Assembly (NCBI GenBank): GCA_019426215.1
Contig: CM033401.1
Location: 8,623,134-8,687,133 of the forward strand
Source of the DNA: Buddleja alternifolia
Lineage: Eukaryota > Streptophyta > Magnoliopsida > Lamiales > Scrophulariaceae
Reading direction: 5' to 3'
DNA: 64,000 nt
Part shown: positions 44,136 to 55,341 of the stretch, piece by piece
Layout: each line of letters starts with the position of its first letter
Numbering within the stretch: the stretch's first letter is position 1
Translations under genes and position numbers: made by a program
The notes under the pieces: model-generated
The model's input: only the letters and a program-made list of their open reading frames with translations
Told to the model about the DNA's origin: nothing
Databases searched by the model: none

Positions 44136-46078
44136 TGATAAGAGGTGTTTTTACGTGTTTTTAAGACCGTAATTCTTATGATTTGGATTCACTTATTGTT
44201 TAAATCATGTCACATTTGCATTTAATAGGTGTGTTAAGTGAATACAGGTAATAAATGAGAATACATGAAGAAAAGGGAAGAAAAACGATGTACAAAACAA
44301 GTTCAAGCATGTTTTTCAACACCTAGGCGGTTTATGCATCTCCTACCACATTCGAGCGATAATTCCGTACATTTCGAGACCGACTTAGACAAAGTTTCCT
44401 TCTACAAAGTTATAGATGTATGTCTTAGCTTCAAATGGGAACTTGAAACATCCAAATCGGAGGTCTATAGAGATAATTTTGAAGGAAATACGATTGCTGC
44501 GCCGAACAGAGAAGTACATGTGCCAGGATACGCCCCAACGCCTTCCTAGTCATGCCTAGGCATGGATAGTCCGAATGTTACTCCTTTTCAGCCTAAATTC
44601 CAGCATTATATGATGGGTAAGAATCACTTTTGGCCATAATTCAGCACATGTGTTGAGGGGTTGTCATAAGTGTGTCTCTTGGTAGATTTACTTTATGGGT
44701 GCCAAATCAGAAACAACCTCCATATTGAGACGTAATTTAGGTATACTTAGTGACTGAATTGGACAAAATGTCCTTCTGGAAAGTTGTAGATCTATGTTTT
44801 ATTTGAACATGGGGACTTGAATCATCCAATTTGGAGATCTGTGGAGAATTTTATGAGGAAAATACTAAGACTGCGTTGGAAAGCAAGAAAATGGCAGCAT
44901 GCATGTGTTTTGTTGAAGTTTTCACATGGTTATGCTTGGTGGAATTCTTAAGGCCGAAAGTTTAGCATTTTTTAGCTGGTTGGAATCTTAAAAGCCAAAC
45001 TTTAAGCATCACCTTAGGTGGAATTCTCATTAGGGAACTTTAATGGGAATTCTTAATGCATACTTTAGTGGAATTTTGGCTATAAAAGGAGGGGGAACCC
45101 ATACTCTTCATCATTCACTATCAATTTCAGATTCTTAGAGGAGAGGGGGGCAGCCCCTAATCTGATTTCTCCACCATTCATCACCATTCTTCATCACTCT
45201 TGGAGGGGAAAACTAGAGGAAGGAAAAGAGCTTGGGGATTGAAGGCTCAACTTCAAGATCCATCATTATTCACTTTTGAGGGAGTTTTTATAGCTTTTCA
45301 TTTCAATTATGTCTATGAACATGTGTATTAATTCATTTATGTTTTTCATATTATCCATTATGAACTAAATTCATAAGACTAGGGCCATGTAAGGCCAAAT
45401 TGTGATATATGCTTATAATAGATGATTGTTGAGGTTGTTCTTATATTGTTATGTGATGTGAATTTGTGTTTTTGCCTATCTTGCATATACTTGATCACTA
45501 TATGTTAGAATCTTATGCCTAGGTTAATATTTCGGGAGAAAATTGACTTAGGGTGCAAGAAATTCACATCATGACCCGTAACTAATGAGGAATTGCCCTA
45601 GACATAGGTAAAGATTCCCGGGTGAAGTTGTTCGATTCAAATCGAGTGAACTCTTGTACGTTAATGCATGTTTAGTGGTTAGATTTCCGGATAGGAATAT
45701 TTGGGAAATCACGATCTAAGCATAGGAGTTTATACGCGAGACATCGGTTATTCTCTACCCTCGGAGTTCTCACCATAACAATATAAGCGTAATCCTTCAA
45801 CTAGAATCTTTATAAGTATAATTGATCAATTTGAACCTAGCATGTGCCTTAGTCTCCCTTTATACTTTGTGTAAAATCAATTGTGTAATCTTGTTCTTAT
45901 TGTATGCATTTTACCTATAATTTACTTTAATTATATTTGTTCTTTTTTTCGTTAAAATCATAAACTAAAATTCAAGTCTCCGTGGTTCGACAATCCGGAC
46001 TTTTAGTCCACTTATTACTACACACGACTAGTGCACTTGCTATTATAGCACGTTAGCTTTTAGTGTGTCAAGTTTTTG
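44136..46078 (+). mobile_element. Solo LTR of an Athila-like element
   Basis: Starts TGATAAGAGG and ends TGTGTCA at 46070 followed by AGTTTTTG, which looks like the bases between LTR and primer site. TSD GCCCT at 44131-44135 and 46079-46083. TATA box TATAAAAGG at 45081-45089, preceded by repeated GGAATTCTTAA words (44950-45060). No internal domain. Minus-strand codons of the Tat antisense gene continue on both sides. Confidence 0.78.
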
Positions 46079-46083
46079 GCCCT

Positions 46084-46505
46084 GATGCAAGATGGGCTAC
46101 GTGTATAGTGCGGAACCTTATGGGGGGACGATGCATTCTATCACCCTCGTCGGGACTATAGTGCGGTAGTCAGAAGGGATATGATATTTAACCCTAATGT
46201 CGGTTATATTCGATGCTGTTAAAATCGAGGAATAACAGAGCCAAGGGACTACTCTACGAGCCCTATCCATATTAGGAAATAGCTGGGAATTAACATCCTC
46301 TTCTCCCTCGAGATTTGGATATGGAGGGGGGATATCAGGAGACTCGGGCTCAATAGCGATAGGGGCGTCATCTATATTGGGTTCAGGGGATGTCTCGGGA
46401 CTACTAGACTACTATCTGACTCACTACGACCAGACGAGGTGGTCTCGTTTTCCTCGTCAGATATACGGGGTGAGGCACCCACACCAGAAGTATTTATGGA
46501 AATTG
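46084..46505 (-). pseudogene. Tat antisense gene: N-terminal exon
   Basis: Minus strand. An acidic Ser/Glu-rich start (SPRISDEENETTSSGRSESD), a frame change near 46375, then PDIPPPYPNLEGEEDVNS, NITDIRVKYHIPSDYR and VPTRVIECIVPP. Two stops near the 3' end (around 46120 and 46097). Which ATG is used is not clear; one candidate is at 46688. Confidence 0.5.
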
Positions 46506-46689
46506 ATTGGAGAATGTAAAGTATTGGATAAATAAAAAGAGAGAGATTAAGCTTATACCTAGCGAGAGAAAAAAACTCGGGTATGAACTAGAAGATGATC
46601 TCCAAATAGCAAGAACGTCGGAAGAAGCTGCAATAATTCTCAGAATCCTGCGACTCAAGGTTAAATTTGTTGAAAGTAAAAAATTCAAA

Positions 46690-46720
46690 ATGAAGGGTAA
46701 GTCCTCGGTATATATACTAG
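46690..46720 (-). promoter_or_regulatory. Putative promoter of the Tat antisense gene
   Basis: On the minus strand TAGTATATATACCGAGG (TATA at about 46709-46718) lies about 200 bp upstream of the first recognisable antisense exon and inside the retrotransposon, before the 3' LTR. It suggests independent transcription of the antisense gene rather than readthrough. Confidence 0.45.
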
Positions 46721-47031
46721 GAGGAGATTTGAAATCAACGGTACGGATCTAATAGTAAAAAGTTGTATCCAACGGTGGAGAGACGTGACGTTTCGAATTC
46801 AACTTGCATTTCTCAGAATCCGAAAGGACAGTGCGACAGATCAGGCATGGCTCTCGGGAAACGGCGTGTCAGAATTAATGACGCAAAACAGCTGCAAGGT
46901 AACGATTACAGTGGAAGGATCATAATTAAAATAAAAACAGGGAAATAAATGCCTTAATAAGGTCAAAGTTGAACTAATTTGTACTTCGTCAGTCATTAAT
47001 CAAGGAATTAGAATTAATTTCTACATGACTA

Positions 47032-47049
47032 ACGAAGTGGGGGACTTAA
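47032..47049 (+). promoter_or_regulatory. Polypurine tract of the Tat element
   Basis: ACGAAGTGGGGGACTTAA immediately before the 3' LTR. Confidence 0.7.
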
Positions 47050-47817
47050 TAATATACCAAAATACTAAGTCATAATATATATAGTCTTTGTTACCTCGTA
47101 TTCAATAAGTATGCAGGGTCGTTAAGCACAGAGAGTGCCTCGTATACAAGGAAATGAGGTAAATTTCATATCTAGTCTCTAACATAACGGTATTTGTATT
47201 ACACTACAAGATCCGCGTGTTATTGTTAATTCAGGTAGGGTCGATCCGTGACCTGACCCAATGATGGTAAGATCTGTGCCACCCATCAAACACACGTGTA
47301 AGGGATCTGCGGGCAAGACGTCTCATCTGTCATTCACTCTACAGTACAGAGTGGAAACTCTATAAATATCGTCATTTATGAAGTTTTATGGACGGATAAC
47401 TGGAGCAATAAATACTACGAATCATATATCGTATAGCTCGGGTTATTCAGAGACTTAAGAGTACGATCCTATAATACAAATATTAGATACCTTCGTTATA
47501 CGAACCATAGATACTATAACTTCATTATTGAAACTACATTAAGACTTGATCCTTTTTAGGTACGTAGGCAACTCGGTATTATTCAAGTGCAGTCTATATT
47601 CTTGAGAGTACGTTAGTTGGTCCGTGTTCAAGGTCTTCTAGACTATGATAGTGAGGGGTAAGCTCCGTATCAGATCAGAGTGTGCCAAGAAATTTGACGC
47701 TGACAATGTTGATCATAGGTTGCTTTCAAAAATCCGATGAGATTTCTATAATGTGGTTGTTGGTGATGCCTGAATTTTGTGACCGCATGATACGTTTAAA
47801 GATTATTCGTATCAACA
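47050..47817 (+). repeat. 3' LTR of the Tat element
   Basis: 768 bp, same length as the 5' LTR, first bases TA instead of TG. Same TATA box region (ACTCTATAAATATCG) near 47355. Many scattered differences from 29747-30514. Confidence 0.92.
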
Positions 47818-48039
47818 TTATTCATTTTCGAGTCAGAAAATAACTCCAGAAAATGAGAGATTGAGAAAGAGATTTAAACGACAAGTAAATTGAGGATATT
47901 ATTCTGATTAAACTCAAATGTGATATATAGTTGCCCCCTTTTTACATTATACTCTTTGCTGCTACATAAAAGGGACGACTAATGTGCACCAGCGGCCCGC
48001 TACATTCAGTAACTTACCAGTGACTACCATAAATGGAAC

Positions 48040-48043
48040 TGAC

Positions 48044-48082
<39 letters not shown>
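48040..48082. repeat. (AAT)n microsatellite
   Basis: About 13 uninterrupted AAT units. Confidence 0.95.
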
Positions 48083-48166
48083 CTCATAATCAAATGCACG
48101 GTGGTGGTCAACAGAGTTAGTTTTGCGAGAATCAAATGCATGGTAGCGGTCGGTGAGTCTTATTTT

Positions 48167-48376
48167 TTATTTTTTTAATTCTAGACGAAGGGGATACCTT
48201 AAATATCTAACCTGACAAACCCGGGTTGATAGTCATAATCTTGAGCTATAAAAACTCTATCTAGCTCCATAAAGGAAGGGAGAGCCACAACTTATGTCAA
48301 CCTGAATTCGAACCCAGAAGGCCAGGACCTCTCACATATAGTGGGAGGTGGATACTACTAGACCAACAGGTCTTGA
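48167..48376 (-). mobile_element. tRNA-derived SINE
   Basis: On the minus strand an A-box-like TGGTCTAGTAG (48355-48365) is followed 40 bp later by a B box GGTTCGAATTC (48304-48314), a tRNA-unrelated body and an A-rich tail (to about 48167). The element is flanked by a perfect 14-bp TSD GTGAGTCTTATTTT (48153-48166 and 48377-48390). Length about 210 bp. Confidence 0.85.
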
Positions 48377-48601
48377 GTGAGTCTTATTTTATGTTTTGAT
48401 TGAAGAAAAATGTGCAAAAAAATAGAGAGGGCAGTTAAGTCATTTTATTACGTGAAGAGTGGGAATGGAGCGTCAATAACACTTGTTGGACCGCGATTAT
48501 CAATCGCCTACATGTAGCACTATGAGTAATATTTTAGGAATTACTTTCAAATAGTAATAGATTGAATTGGTTTTCTAGGAGTAAATATTTTGGAAAAATA
48601 A

Positions 48602-48850
48602 CTTGTTATAGTATGATGGGTTTGTGTGGAGATGATTCAAATAGCCAAGGAAAATGTCAAGGAAATTGACCAAAGTCGAGATGGGTCGAGTAGACCCGAG
48701 GTTGCGGAATAAAGTCGGAAGAGACCGGAGTTACGAAGGAGTCCAAAAATGGAGTCGGGCTATGCAGAGCACGAATGGCCGCACCCCGGTGCGGATGTAG
48801 CTGTGCGCGTGTTTTTTGACGAGACTCTGTGTTAGCTAATCAATGAGATA
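48602..48850 (+). repeat. Probable LTR fragment
   Basis: Starts TGTTATAGTATG and contains GTCGAG/GGTCGAGTAG words and a CGCACCCCGGTGCG palindrome (48779-48792), as in LTRs of gypsy elements. No partner found in the window. Confidence 0.35.
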
Positions 48851-49353
48851 GATGCAATGCTGTGGTTTTATCTTGGGTTTTTAATTCTGTTTCAACAGAG
48901 CTATATTCGAGTCTTATTTTTTCAAAATTAGCTTCTAATGTTTGGTCGGATTTAAAAATGACATACGACAAAGTTAAAAACTCTCGTATGTTTTCTTTGT
49001 ACCAAAACATCTCTAATGTTACAGATTCTGTTGTGTCATATTATGCTAAGTTGAAATTATTATGGGATGAATATTCAGCCTTACTTGGATTACCTTTATG
49101 TATATGTAGTGCCTCGAAAGAGTTTAACAAACATGTTCAGAATTTGAAACTTATGTAATTTCTAATGGTCTTAAGTGATTCTTACATGCATATTAGAAGC
49201 AGTATATTAATGAAAGACCCTTTACCTACTGTCATGCAAGCCTTTAATATTGTTTCTCAAGAGGAAACTCACATAACCAACTCTAGTAATACCACTATGG
49301 ATAAGCTTGCCTCTGCCTCTTTTATGAGCAAAGGATCTGGTTTCATATATTGA
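48851..49353 (+). pseudogene. Copia gag (UBN2-like) scrap
   Basis: Reads VLSWVFNSVSTELYSSLIFS, ASNVWSDLKMTYDKVKNSRM, LWDEYSALLGLP, then a stop at 49156 and, in another frame, LSDSYMHIRSSILMKDPLPT and VMQAFNIVSQEET. These are the middle and end of a copia gag domain. No protease or LTR follows; a dead fragment. Confidence 0.8.
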
Positions 49354-49540
49354 TGTAAAACTATTTTATGAAATTATCAAATAATACTAATTTGTTTATT
49401 TCTGCAATTATCAAAAATAAAATCAAATAAAAAACTATTTTCGAACAAATTATAATGTAATTAAAAATAATTGAAATATTTTCAAATAATATTGAAATTA
49501 TAACTCAAATATTGAAACATTACATATAACATCTACACCT

Positions 49541-49802
49541 TTACAAAATATTACAAATAACACCAAAAGGGTATAATTATCCAAAAAATTAGGATTTTCA
49601 AGTTCAAAAAAATTTCCCGCAAAAATAAGGGGTATTTTCGGAAGTTCACAAAAATTTTAACGGCGCCGTACTGAAACCCTAACGGAAGGTGCCGATTGTT
49701 AGACGGAAGGAAACTTTAGGATGTTAGATGTAATTTTTTAAACTAGAGGGTGTAAACCGTAATTAGGCAATACCCCAGGGGTACTCAGTGTAATTTTCCC
49801 TA
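49541..49802. mobile_element. MITE-like sequence related to family A (one good end)
   Basis: The right end reversed reads GGGAAAATTACACTGAGTACC, like the family A TIR. The left arm is only weakly matched (ACATATAACATCTACACC). Non-coding. Confidence 0.4.
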
Positions 49803-51406
49803 ATATTAAACATATCAAATTTCAAAGTTAAGAATTCTTAGCCGACTTCAACAATTTAAAAGGTTTACTGGACAAAAAAATGGAACGAAGAAACGTAAGA
49901 AAAGGATGAAAACCAAAGAAGAAAGAAAAAGAAAGAAAAGAGAGAGAAAATTGAAGTAAAAATAGGAAAGGAAAAGAAATAGGTAAAGGGAGCTAAACAA
50001 ATCGACGTGCCCGTTACAAGTAAGTGTTTACCTATTGTTTTTTCAATTTAATCGGTGAATTTGGAATAATTATAGAGAATTGTATTTAGATATGTTATAT
50101 ACTCTTTTTACAGGTTATTGTACGCCTAAAATTAGGAAGAAGTATCATTAGCTAGCTTTGGTAGCGTCACCTTTTCTAGTTCATTGCAAAGGACTTAAAG
50201 TAAGTTGAAGTGTTCGTTTGCTGCTTCATAAGGACCATATAATGTATGTTTATGATGTTTTAAAATAATTGTTTGGAAATGAATGTAGCAGTCTTTGAAA
50301 TATGACAGTCTTAGCCAATAGTGACTTGTCCGTATGCAATTCGTCCTTATCACATTTAATGCTCTTATCAGGCATTTAATGTTTTGAATTTATTTCTCGT
50401 TGGAAATAAATGTCTGTTGATAATTGCATTTAAGTTCTGCATAACTTCGAAATTTATTTCAGGTGAATCTGATCCCTTGATCACTTTGATGGCTTTAAGC
50501 TCTGATTAATAACTCCTCAAATGTCCTTAGCACTTGGCAGATGCTTAAGACATTCTTCATCTTCACTTGACTTCAGACGCTGATCTTCAACTTCTTCTTT
50601 AACAGACTGACCTAGGATTCTATCAGCGACTTAGTATCTAATACTTGGTCTAAAATCTATAAAGACAAAAATACAAGCCTATTCTAAAAAATTACAACTT
50701 GATAACTTTCTTGAAACGCTTAAACTTATGCTATTAAAGATAAACTTACATAATCTTTTGGGAGATAAAATAAATATTATCTTGTCATCATCAAAACATC
50801 TAACATGAAATTTACTAACAATTACGTTTTACTATTTCTTTGGAGCAAGTTCCTATTGAGCAAACTTTAATCACCGTCATGGTATGATTCTATATTTCAG
50901 AAAATCAAGCAATAAACTCAACATGGACAGTCATTTGTTAAATAGGGAAACAAACTCTGGCAAAAAACAAAAAATACTAAAGCAAATCAAATTGAATAAC
51001 AATAGTTGGATTAAAAGAAAAGGTCTAAACATTTGATTAAAAAATAAAAATTTCGTCAGTAAACACAACTCTATTGCTCTCATTACTTCAAAAATGATGG
51101 CCAATGTAGCATTTTGAACACCTTCCACATTTAATCCTTATTCTCAATCTCATAATCATAATATTGTTTGCTACATCTGTGAATATGAAGAAAAAATAGA
51201 CATTAGTACATTGGGCAAATAATTAAAATATTATATGAAATGAAAGATACACAAATGAATATTTAATTATTTTTTGACAAACTAATTTAATCTTTTCAAT
51301 ACCTTAAGTTGTTGGACCTTAACAAATGTAAGTATATAAATATTTTAGTGCTAGTTTTTCAGGCTCTCTTAGCATAAAAAGTTCCAAATGATAGAAAGAG
51401 ACCAAC
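49803..51406. other. AT-rich intergenic region
   Basis: No coding region recognised on either strand. The short ORF at 50931-51128 is hydrophobic-biased by composition and has no recognisable domain. Confidence 0.5.
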
Positions 51407-52352
51407 GGAGTGTTTGCAAACTCTACTGCTTCTAGAGAAGTGATTTTAAGTGAAAAATAAGCAGAATCACTTGAGAAACAGAAGTGGGTAGTGTTTGCAA
51501 ACAGAAGCTGAAAGTAGAAAAAAGTTGCAGGGAGTGTTTGCAAATAAAAGTGATTATCAATTAGCTTTTTTGCAGAAAGTACAATATTGCCCCTAAAATA
51601 ATATAAAAATTATATTTTTTTTTCACATTTATTTCTCCGAGAATGGATCTTGCTGATAACATACTAATACACTATATAATCTTTTCATATATCTCTTGTA
51701 TTTGGACGGAACATGCAATAAGCAGAAAACACACAATTAAGAAACTATTTGAGAAGAATGACAAATAAATTACAACAAAAAATAATAATACAAACTTGGG
51801 AATAAAATTCTTATTTTCTTCTCTGTTAATCTCTCTGTTTTTCCTCTGTCAATTAAGAGAGATATTGCTCTCTATTGTTGTATATATAACCTAGGTTGGG
51901 AGTTTTCAGATTTTTAGGACTCTTGGATGATATATCTCTTGATTTTCAATTAATAAGATATGAATTTTAAATTTAATCGCAAGTTTTTTTAAATTCTTTC
52001 TATGCCCTCAGTTTGAATTTAATGAAATAATAATAGTAATATAAGAAATTTGTTATTATTAATCACCATGTTATGGATAGAGACCAATTAAGCTGCAGTC
52101 AAGAATCCTCCTTACTTTAAAATAGAAACGTTTCTTCATCGTGTCATCACATTGATATATATATATATATATATAATATATTATATATTATATATTATAT
52201 ATATATATAAAATATAATAATATATATTATATATATATATATTATATTATATATATATATATATGTACGTATAGTACCCATCATCATCAAATCAAACCAG
52301 AGGATTTGTTAATGAGACCTCAGCTGCAATGCGAAAAGAATCCTTCTTACTT

Positions 52353-52388
<36 letters not shown>

Positions 52389-52744
52389 GTATAGTACCCA
52401 TCATCATCAAATCAAACCAGAGGATTCGTTAATGAGACCTCCGACGCAATGCGAAAAGGAACTAAGGAAGAAGATCGCAAGTTTTTTTTTAAAAAAAAAT
52501 TGATGGGGTTAATTTTGGGAATATAGAAATATTGACAAGGATAGAATTGTCAATAAAATATTATTTTAATTGCAGGAATTTGAAAAGCTACAAAAAGCAC
52601 CCCCTACCCAGCTTGGAGCTTTTGGCTTCTGGGAGCTTAATTTTAGAGAATCAGAAGCAAAAGTTGAATTTACAAACATTACAAAATTGATTATTTTAAG
52701 CTACAAGCTCAAAAGCACTTTTATTTAGAGTTTGCAAACACTCC
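51407..52744. mobile_element. Non-autonomous TIR element with perfect 19-bp ends
   Basis: GGAGTGTTTGCAAACTCTA at 51407-51425 is exactly inverted at 52726-52744. A third copy of GGGAGTGTTTGCAAA lies at about 51535. Subterminal words (AAGTGATT, AGAAGC) recur. hAT-like in style, but no convincing 8-bp TSD. The interior carries long AT runs and a 120-bp tandem duplication, with no gene. Confidence 0.6.
52140..52460. repeat. AT microsatellites and a ~120-bp tandem duplication
   Basis: The block starting ATGTACGTATAGTACCC at about 52264 recurs at about 52384, each followed by CAAATCAAACCAGAGGAT and AATGAGACCTC..GCAATGCG. A more degenerate third copy of the last part is at 52080-52130. Separated by TA runs. 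Confidence 0.85.
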
Positions 52745-53274
52745 CATACTTTTTAGCAATATCAATGTTTTCTTCTTTAGCAGCTAAATATTGCATAATA
52801 TTGAACAAAAGTAATAAAATATGTTGATATTTCACAGAAGAAGTTGATAAAAGAAATTAAAACTTACCTTAACACCCAAGCGGAAGTGGTTCTCGGAAAA
52901 AACTAATTTCATCAACAAATGTATGTATCAGTCAACATAAGAAAATGTCAATAATAATACTATTATTAAGAGTAATAAGATAAGGAAGCATAAAAAGTGA
53001 ATAATATTTAGACATACAGCAGTAAACATGAATATAAAAGTAAATAAAACTTGTCCAGATCGAAGCATGAACTAATGCGTAGGTAATGCCAAAAATTATG
53101 CTTGCTATGCAATTGAAGATTGAAACACAAACAAATAGAAGGTTGAAGGAAAGAGTTAGGAAGTTGCAGGTGAATGAGTTAGTTGAAACTTGAAAGGCTA
53201 ACATTAAGCTAAATTAGGGAAGCATTTTCATTTACTTTGAATTTAATTGCAAACCACACGTATATAATGTATGG

Positions 53275-54356
53275 CTAATGATATAGCCAAAGCGATTATC
53301 CTCTTGCCAGAGCAAAATTATGTAATTTTCTTTTTTGCCCTTCATAGTCAAAGGGTTATATTTTGTCATCAGTCTCTCTCATGCTGGAAAATTGGAAAGA
53401 TGCAATCAATTTCTCTCTCTCTCTCTCTCTCTCTTTTTTATGACTTCTATCCTGATTGAAGAATATAAACAATTTCATCACTTCCTGATTACACGTTTCT
53501 CTTGGTCCATACTTTAATACTTTCTTTCTTTATGATTTTCACTAATTTTATGTTTTATCATAGCAAAAGAAGATTTATTAATAAACAACATTATGATCTT
53601 TGTTTTTAGAGTTTTGATCATAATTAATTAATTCTTGCATGGTTATCCAGTAAAATAAAGTCTTAAATTGATATATTTATTTTTATTTTTCATTAACAGA
53701 TTTATTAGAATAAAATTTATTCATAAGAAATATTATGGTCTTTTTTTATTGAGATAATTATTGCATAGTATATGTTAGAAAATAAATATGATTTCAAATT
53801 TTATATAATTTTTATATTTACATTTATTGATAGGAACAAGATCATATTGTAATGAACATTTTGACATGGAAGTTACTTATTCACATTAATTTATTTTATA
53901 TATAAGTTTCATTAATTTATTTATTTAATATTTTAACGTGGAATTTTATGAGAAAGGTTATTCAAATTAAATCAAACAGACGCATATTTCAAGTAAGTAA
54001 ATTGCTTCAATGTTTAATTCGATTTGATGTTTGCATGGTTATAATTGTAATTAAAAATAATAAAGATGCAAAAAAAATTGATGTATGTAGAAAAATATTG
54101 TGAATGAAGAAAGTTGGCATCATTTACTACGAAACCGAGAAACTAGAAAGTAGAATATGCCATTAGAATTTAGAGCCAACAGAAATCTTAATTGATTGCC
54201 GTTGAGCCTGTTTCCTTATTCATACACTGTAATTTTGTAAATATTAAAGATAGCATTTAAATCATTAAATTATGATATTGACTCTAAAGGGCATAATAAG
54301 GAATTAAGTGATTTTGCTCTGGCAATAGGATTTGTGCTCTGGCACTATCAACAGCC
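53275..54356. mobile_element. Mutator-like non-autonomous element (MULE-MITE)
   Basis: Flanked by a perfect 11-bp direct repeat ATAATGTATGG (53264-53274 and 54357-54367); Mutator TSDs are usually 9 bp, with 8-11 known. Ends are imperfect inverted repeats about 85 bp long sharing TTGCCAGAGCAAAA and a following GCCCTT block. The interior is AT-rich with a TC microsatellite at 53411-53434; no transposase. Confidence 0.75.
53411..53434. repeat. (TC)n microsatellite
   Basis: About 12 TC units. Confidence 0.95.
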
Positions 54357-54367
54357 ATAATGTATGG

Positions 54368-55111
54368 ATATTTTTTTCTTAGCTAATATTTTGCTTTGAT
54401 GTTAGGATAATATCAAAATAAAATCCAAACAACAATCAGCATAACAAATATTGGGATAAATATGAGATGATATACGTGTAAAATTTAAGGGATAAGATTT
54501 AGAATAATAAATTTCAAACAAATAAAATTGCAAACAAAAATGGATATCAACAACATAACAAAACTAAAATCTAGGGAAATCTCAAAAATCTTCTTCCCCT
54601 GGATTTAAATTTGAATTTGTGGCTATCTGGAATCTGGATAACCAAAAAATTAAATAGATGGATAATTAATTTTGTTGAGTGGGCAAACCATATTTTAAGT
54701 CAATATCAAACATAATTGAATTTGAAATTTAATAAGAATACATGTTTAAAAAAAATCAATTAGGTTCTAATTGGATGGTCACCTCTCCTTTGAAAAAAAA
54801 CTTTTTTAGAGATTTTTTTTCTCTAAAAATATATTTGTTTGGCATATCATGAGATTTTTTTAAAAAAAAAATTCTCAAAATTGTAGCTAATTTTGAAGAA
54901 ATTCTTGCAAAAATAGAGAAAAAATATTTTTCTTTGTAATTTTCTGTCTGGAGCTACCCGAGGAGTGAAGTGCACATTTTATGATAACTGAGGGAGCAAA
55001 ATGCACATTTCAATAATTGAGGGGGCAAAATTCACATCATCCCATAACTGAGGGGGGTGTCTGCTATTATCCCTTGTAATAATTTCAAAGAAAAATGTAT
55101 ATTGACTAGCT
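54368..55111. other. Intergenic; remnant with GTGCACATTTT-type repeats near its end
   Basis: Mostly AT-rich without genes. At 54955-55078 the phrase GTGAAGTGCACATTTT / GCAAAATGCACATTTC / GCAAAATTCACATCAT recurs three times with GGGGG(C/T) words, likely one arm of a decayed non-coding element. Confidence 0.45.
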
Positions 55112-55229
55112 CCTCCTCAAAACGGGCTGGACAGAAAGGCTTATGAAATGGACCACATAACTGAAGAAGCCCTCCTCAAAAGGGGCTGGACAGAAAAGCT
55201 TATGAAATGGGCCACATGAATGAAGAAGC
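55112..55229. repeat. 59-bp tandem duplication upstream of the DUF295 gene
   Basis: Two units (55112-55170, 55171-55229) beginning CCTCCTCAAAA(C/G)GGGCTGGA, with a few differences. Lies 113-230 bp before the start codon. Confidence 0.85.
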
Positions 55230-55278
55230 CCAATATGTTGATATCTTCAACAATAATATTGCAATCCTTTTTTTTTTT

Positions 55279-55286
55279 CTATATAG
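55279..55286 (+). promoter_or_regulatory. TATA box of the DUF295 gene
   Basis: CTATATAG, 56 bp upstream of the ATG after a T-rich tract; spacing fits a short 5' untranslated leader. Confidence 0.55.
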
Positions 55287-55341
55287 AGGCAATCTAGTGG
55301 AAGGCTCGTGATAGTGTACAGGGGTCAGTTTACAACTTTAG

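Larger units (their letters stand above)
29747..47817 (+). mobile_element. Tat-type Ty3/gypsy element with antisense gene and four embedded inserts
   Basis: Bounded by 768-bp LTRs. Plus-strand gag (zinc knuckle), protease, reverse transcriptase, RNase H, a second RNase H-like domain, and integrase lie at 33126-38123. The dual RNase H and the long region after the integrase that carries an antisense gene (38352-46720) are hallmarks of the Tat group. Embedded: Athila fragment 30515-33087, copia fragment 38562-42223 with an Athila-like element in it, and solo LTR 44136-46078. No TSD was found (flanks GAGTG and TTATT), and the primer site and gag N-terminus are missing, so the element is old and rearranged. 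Confidence 0.88.

Noticed and set aside
44265..44549. Plus-strand 94-codon ORF
   Set aside because: Lies in the solo LTR; no motif and no counterpart in related LTRs.
29742..47822. Target-site duplication for the Tat element
   Set aside because: Flanking 5-mers GAGTG and TTATT do not match; none claimed.
50931..51128. Hydrophobic minus-strand ORF
   Set aside because: AT-rich sequence read in the strand that yields Leu/Phe; no supporting signal.
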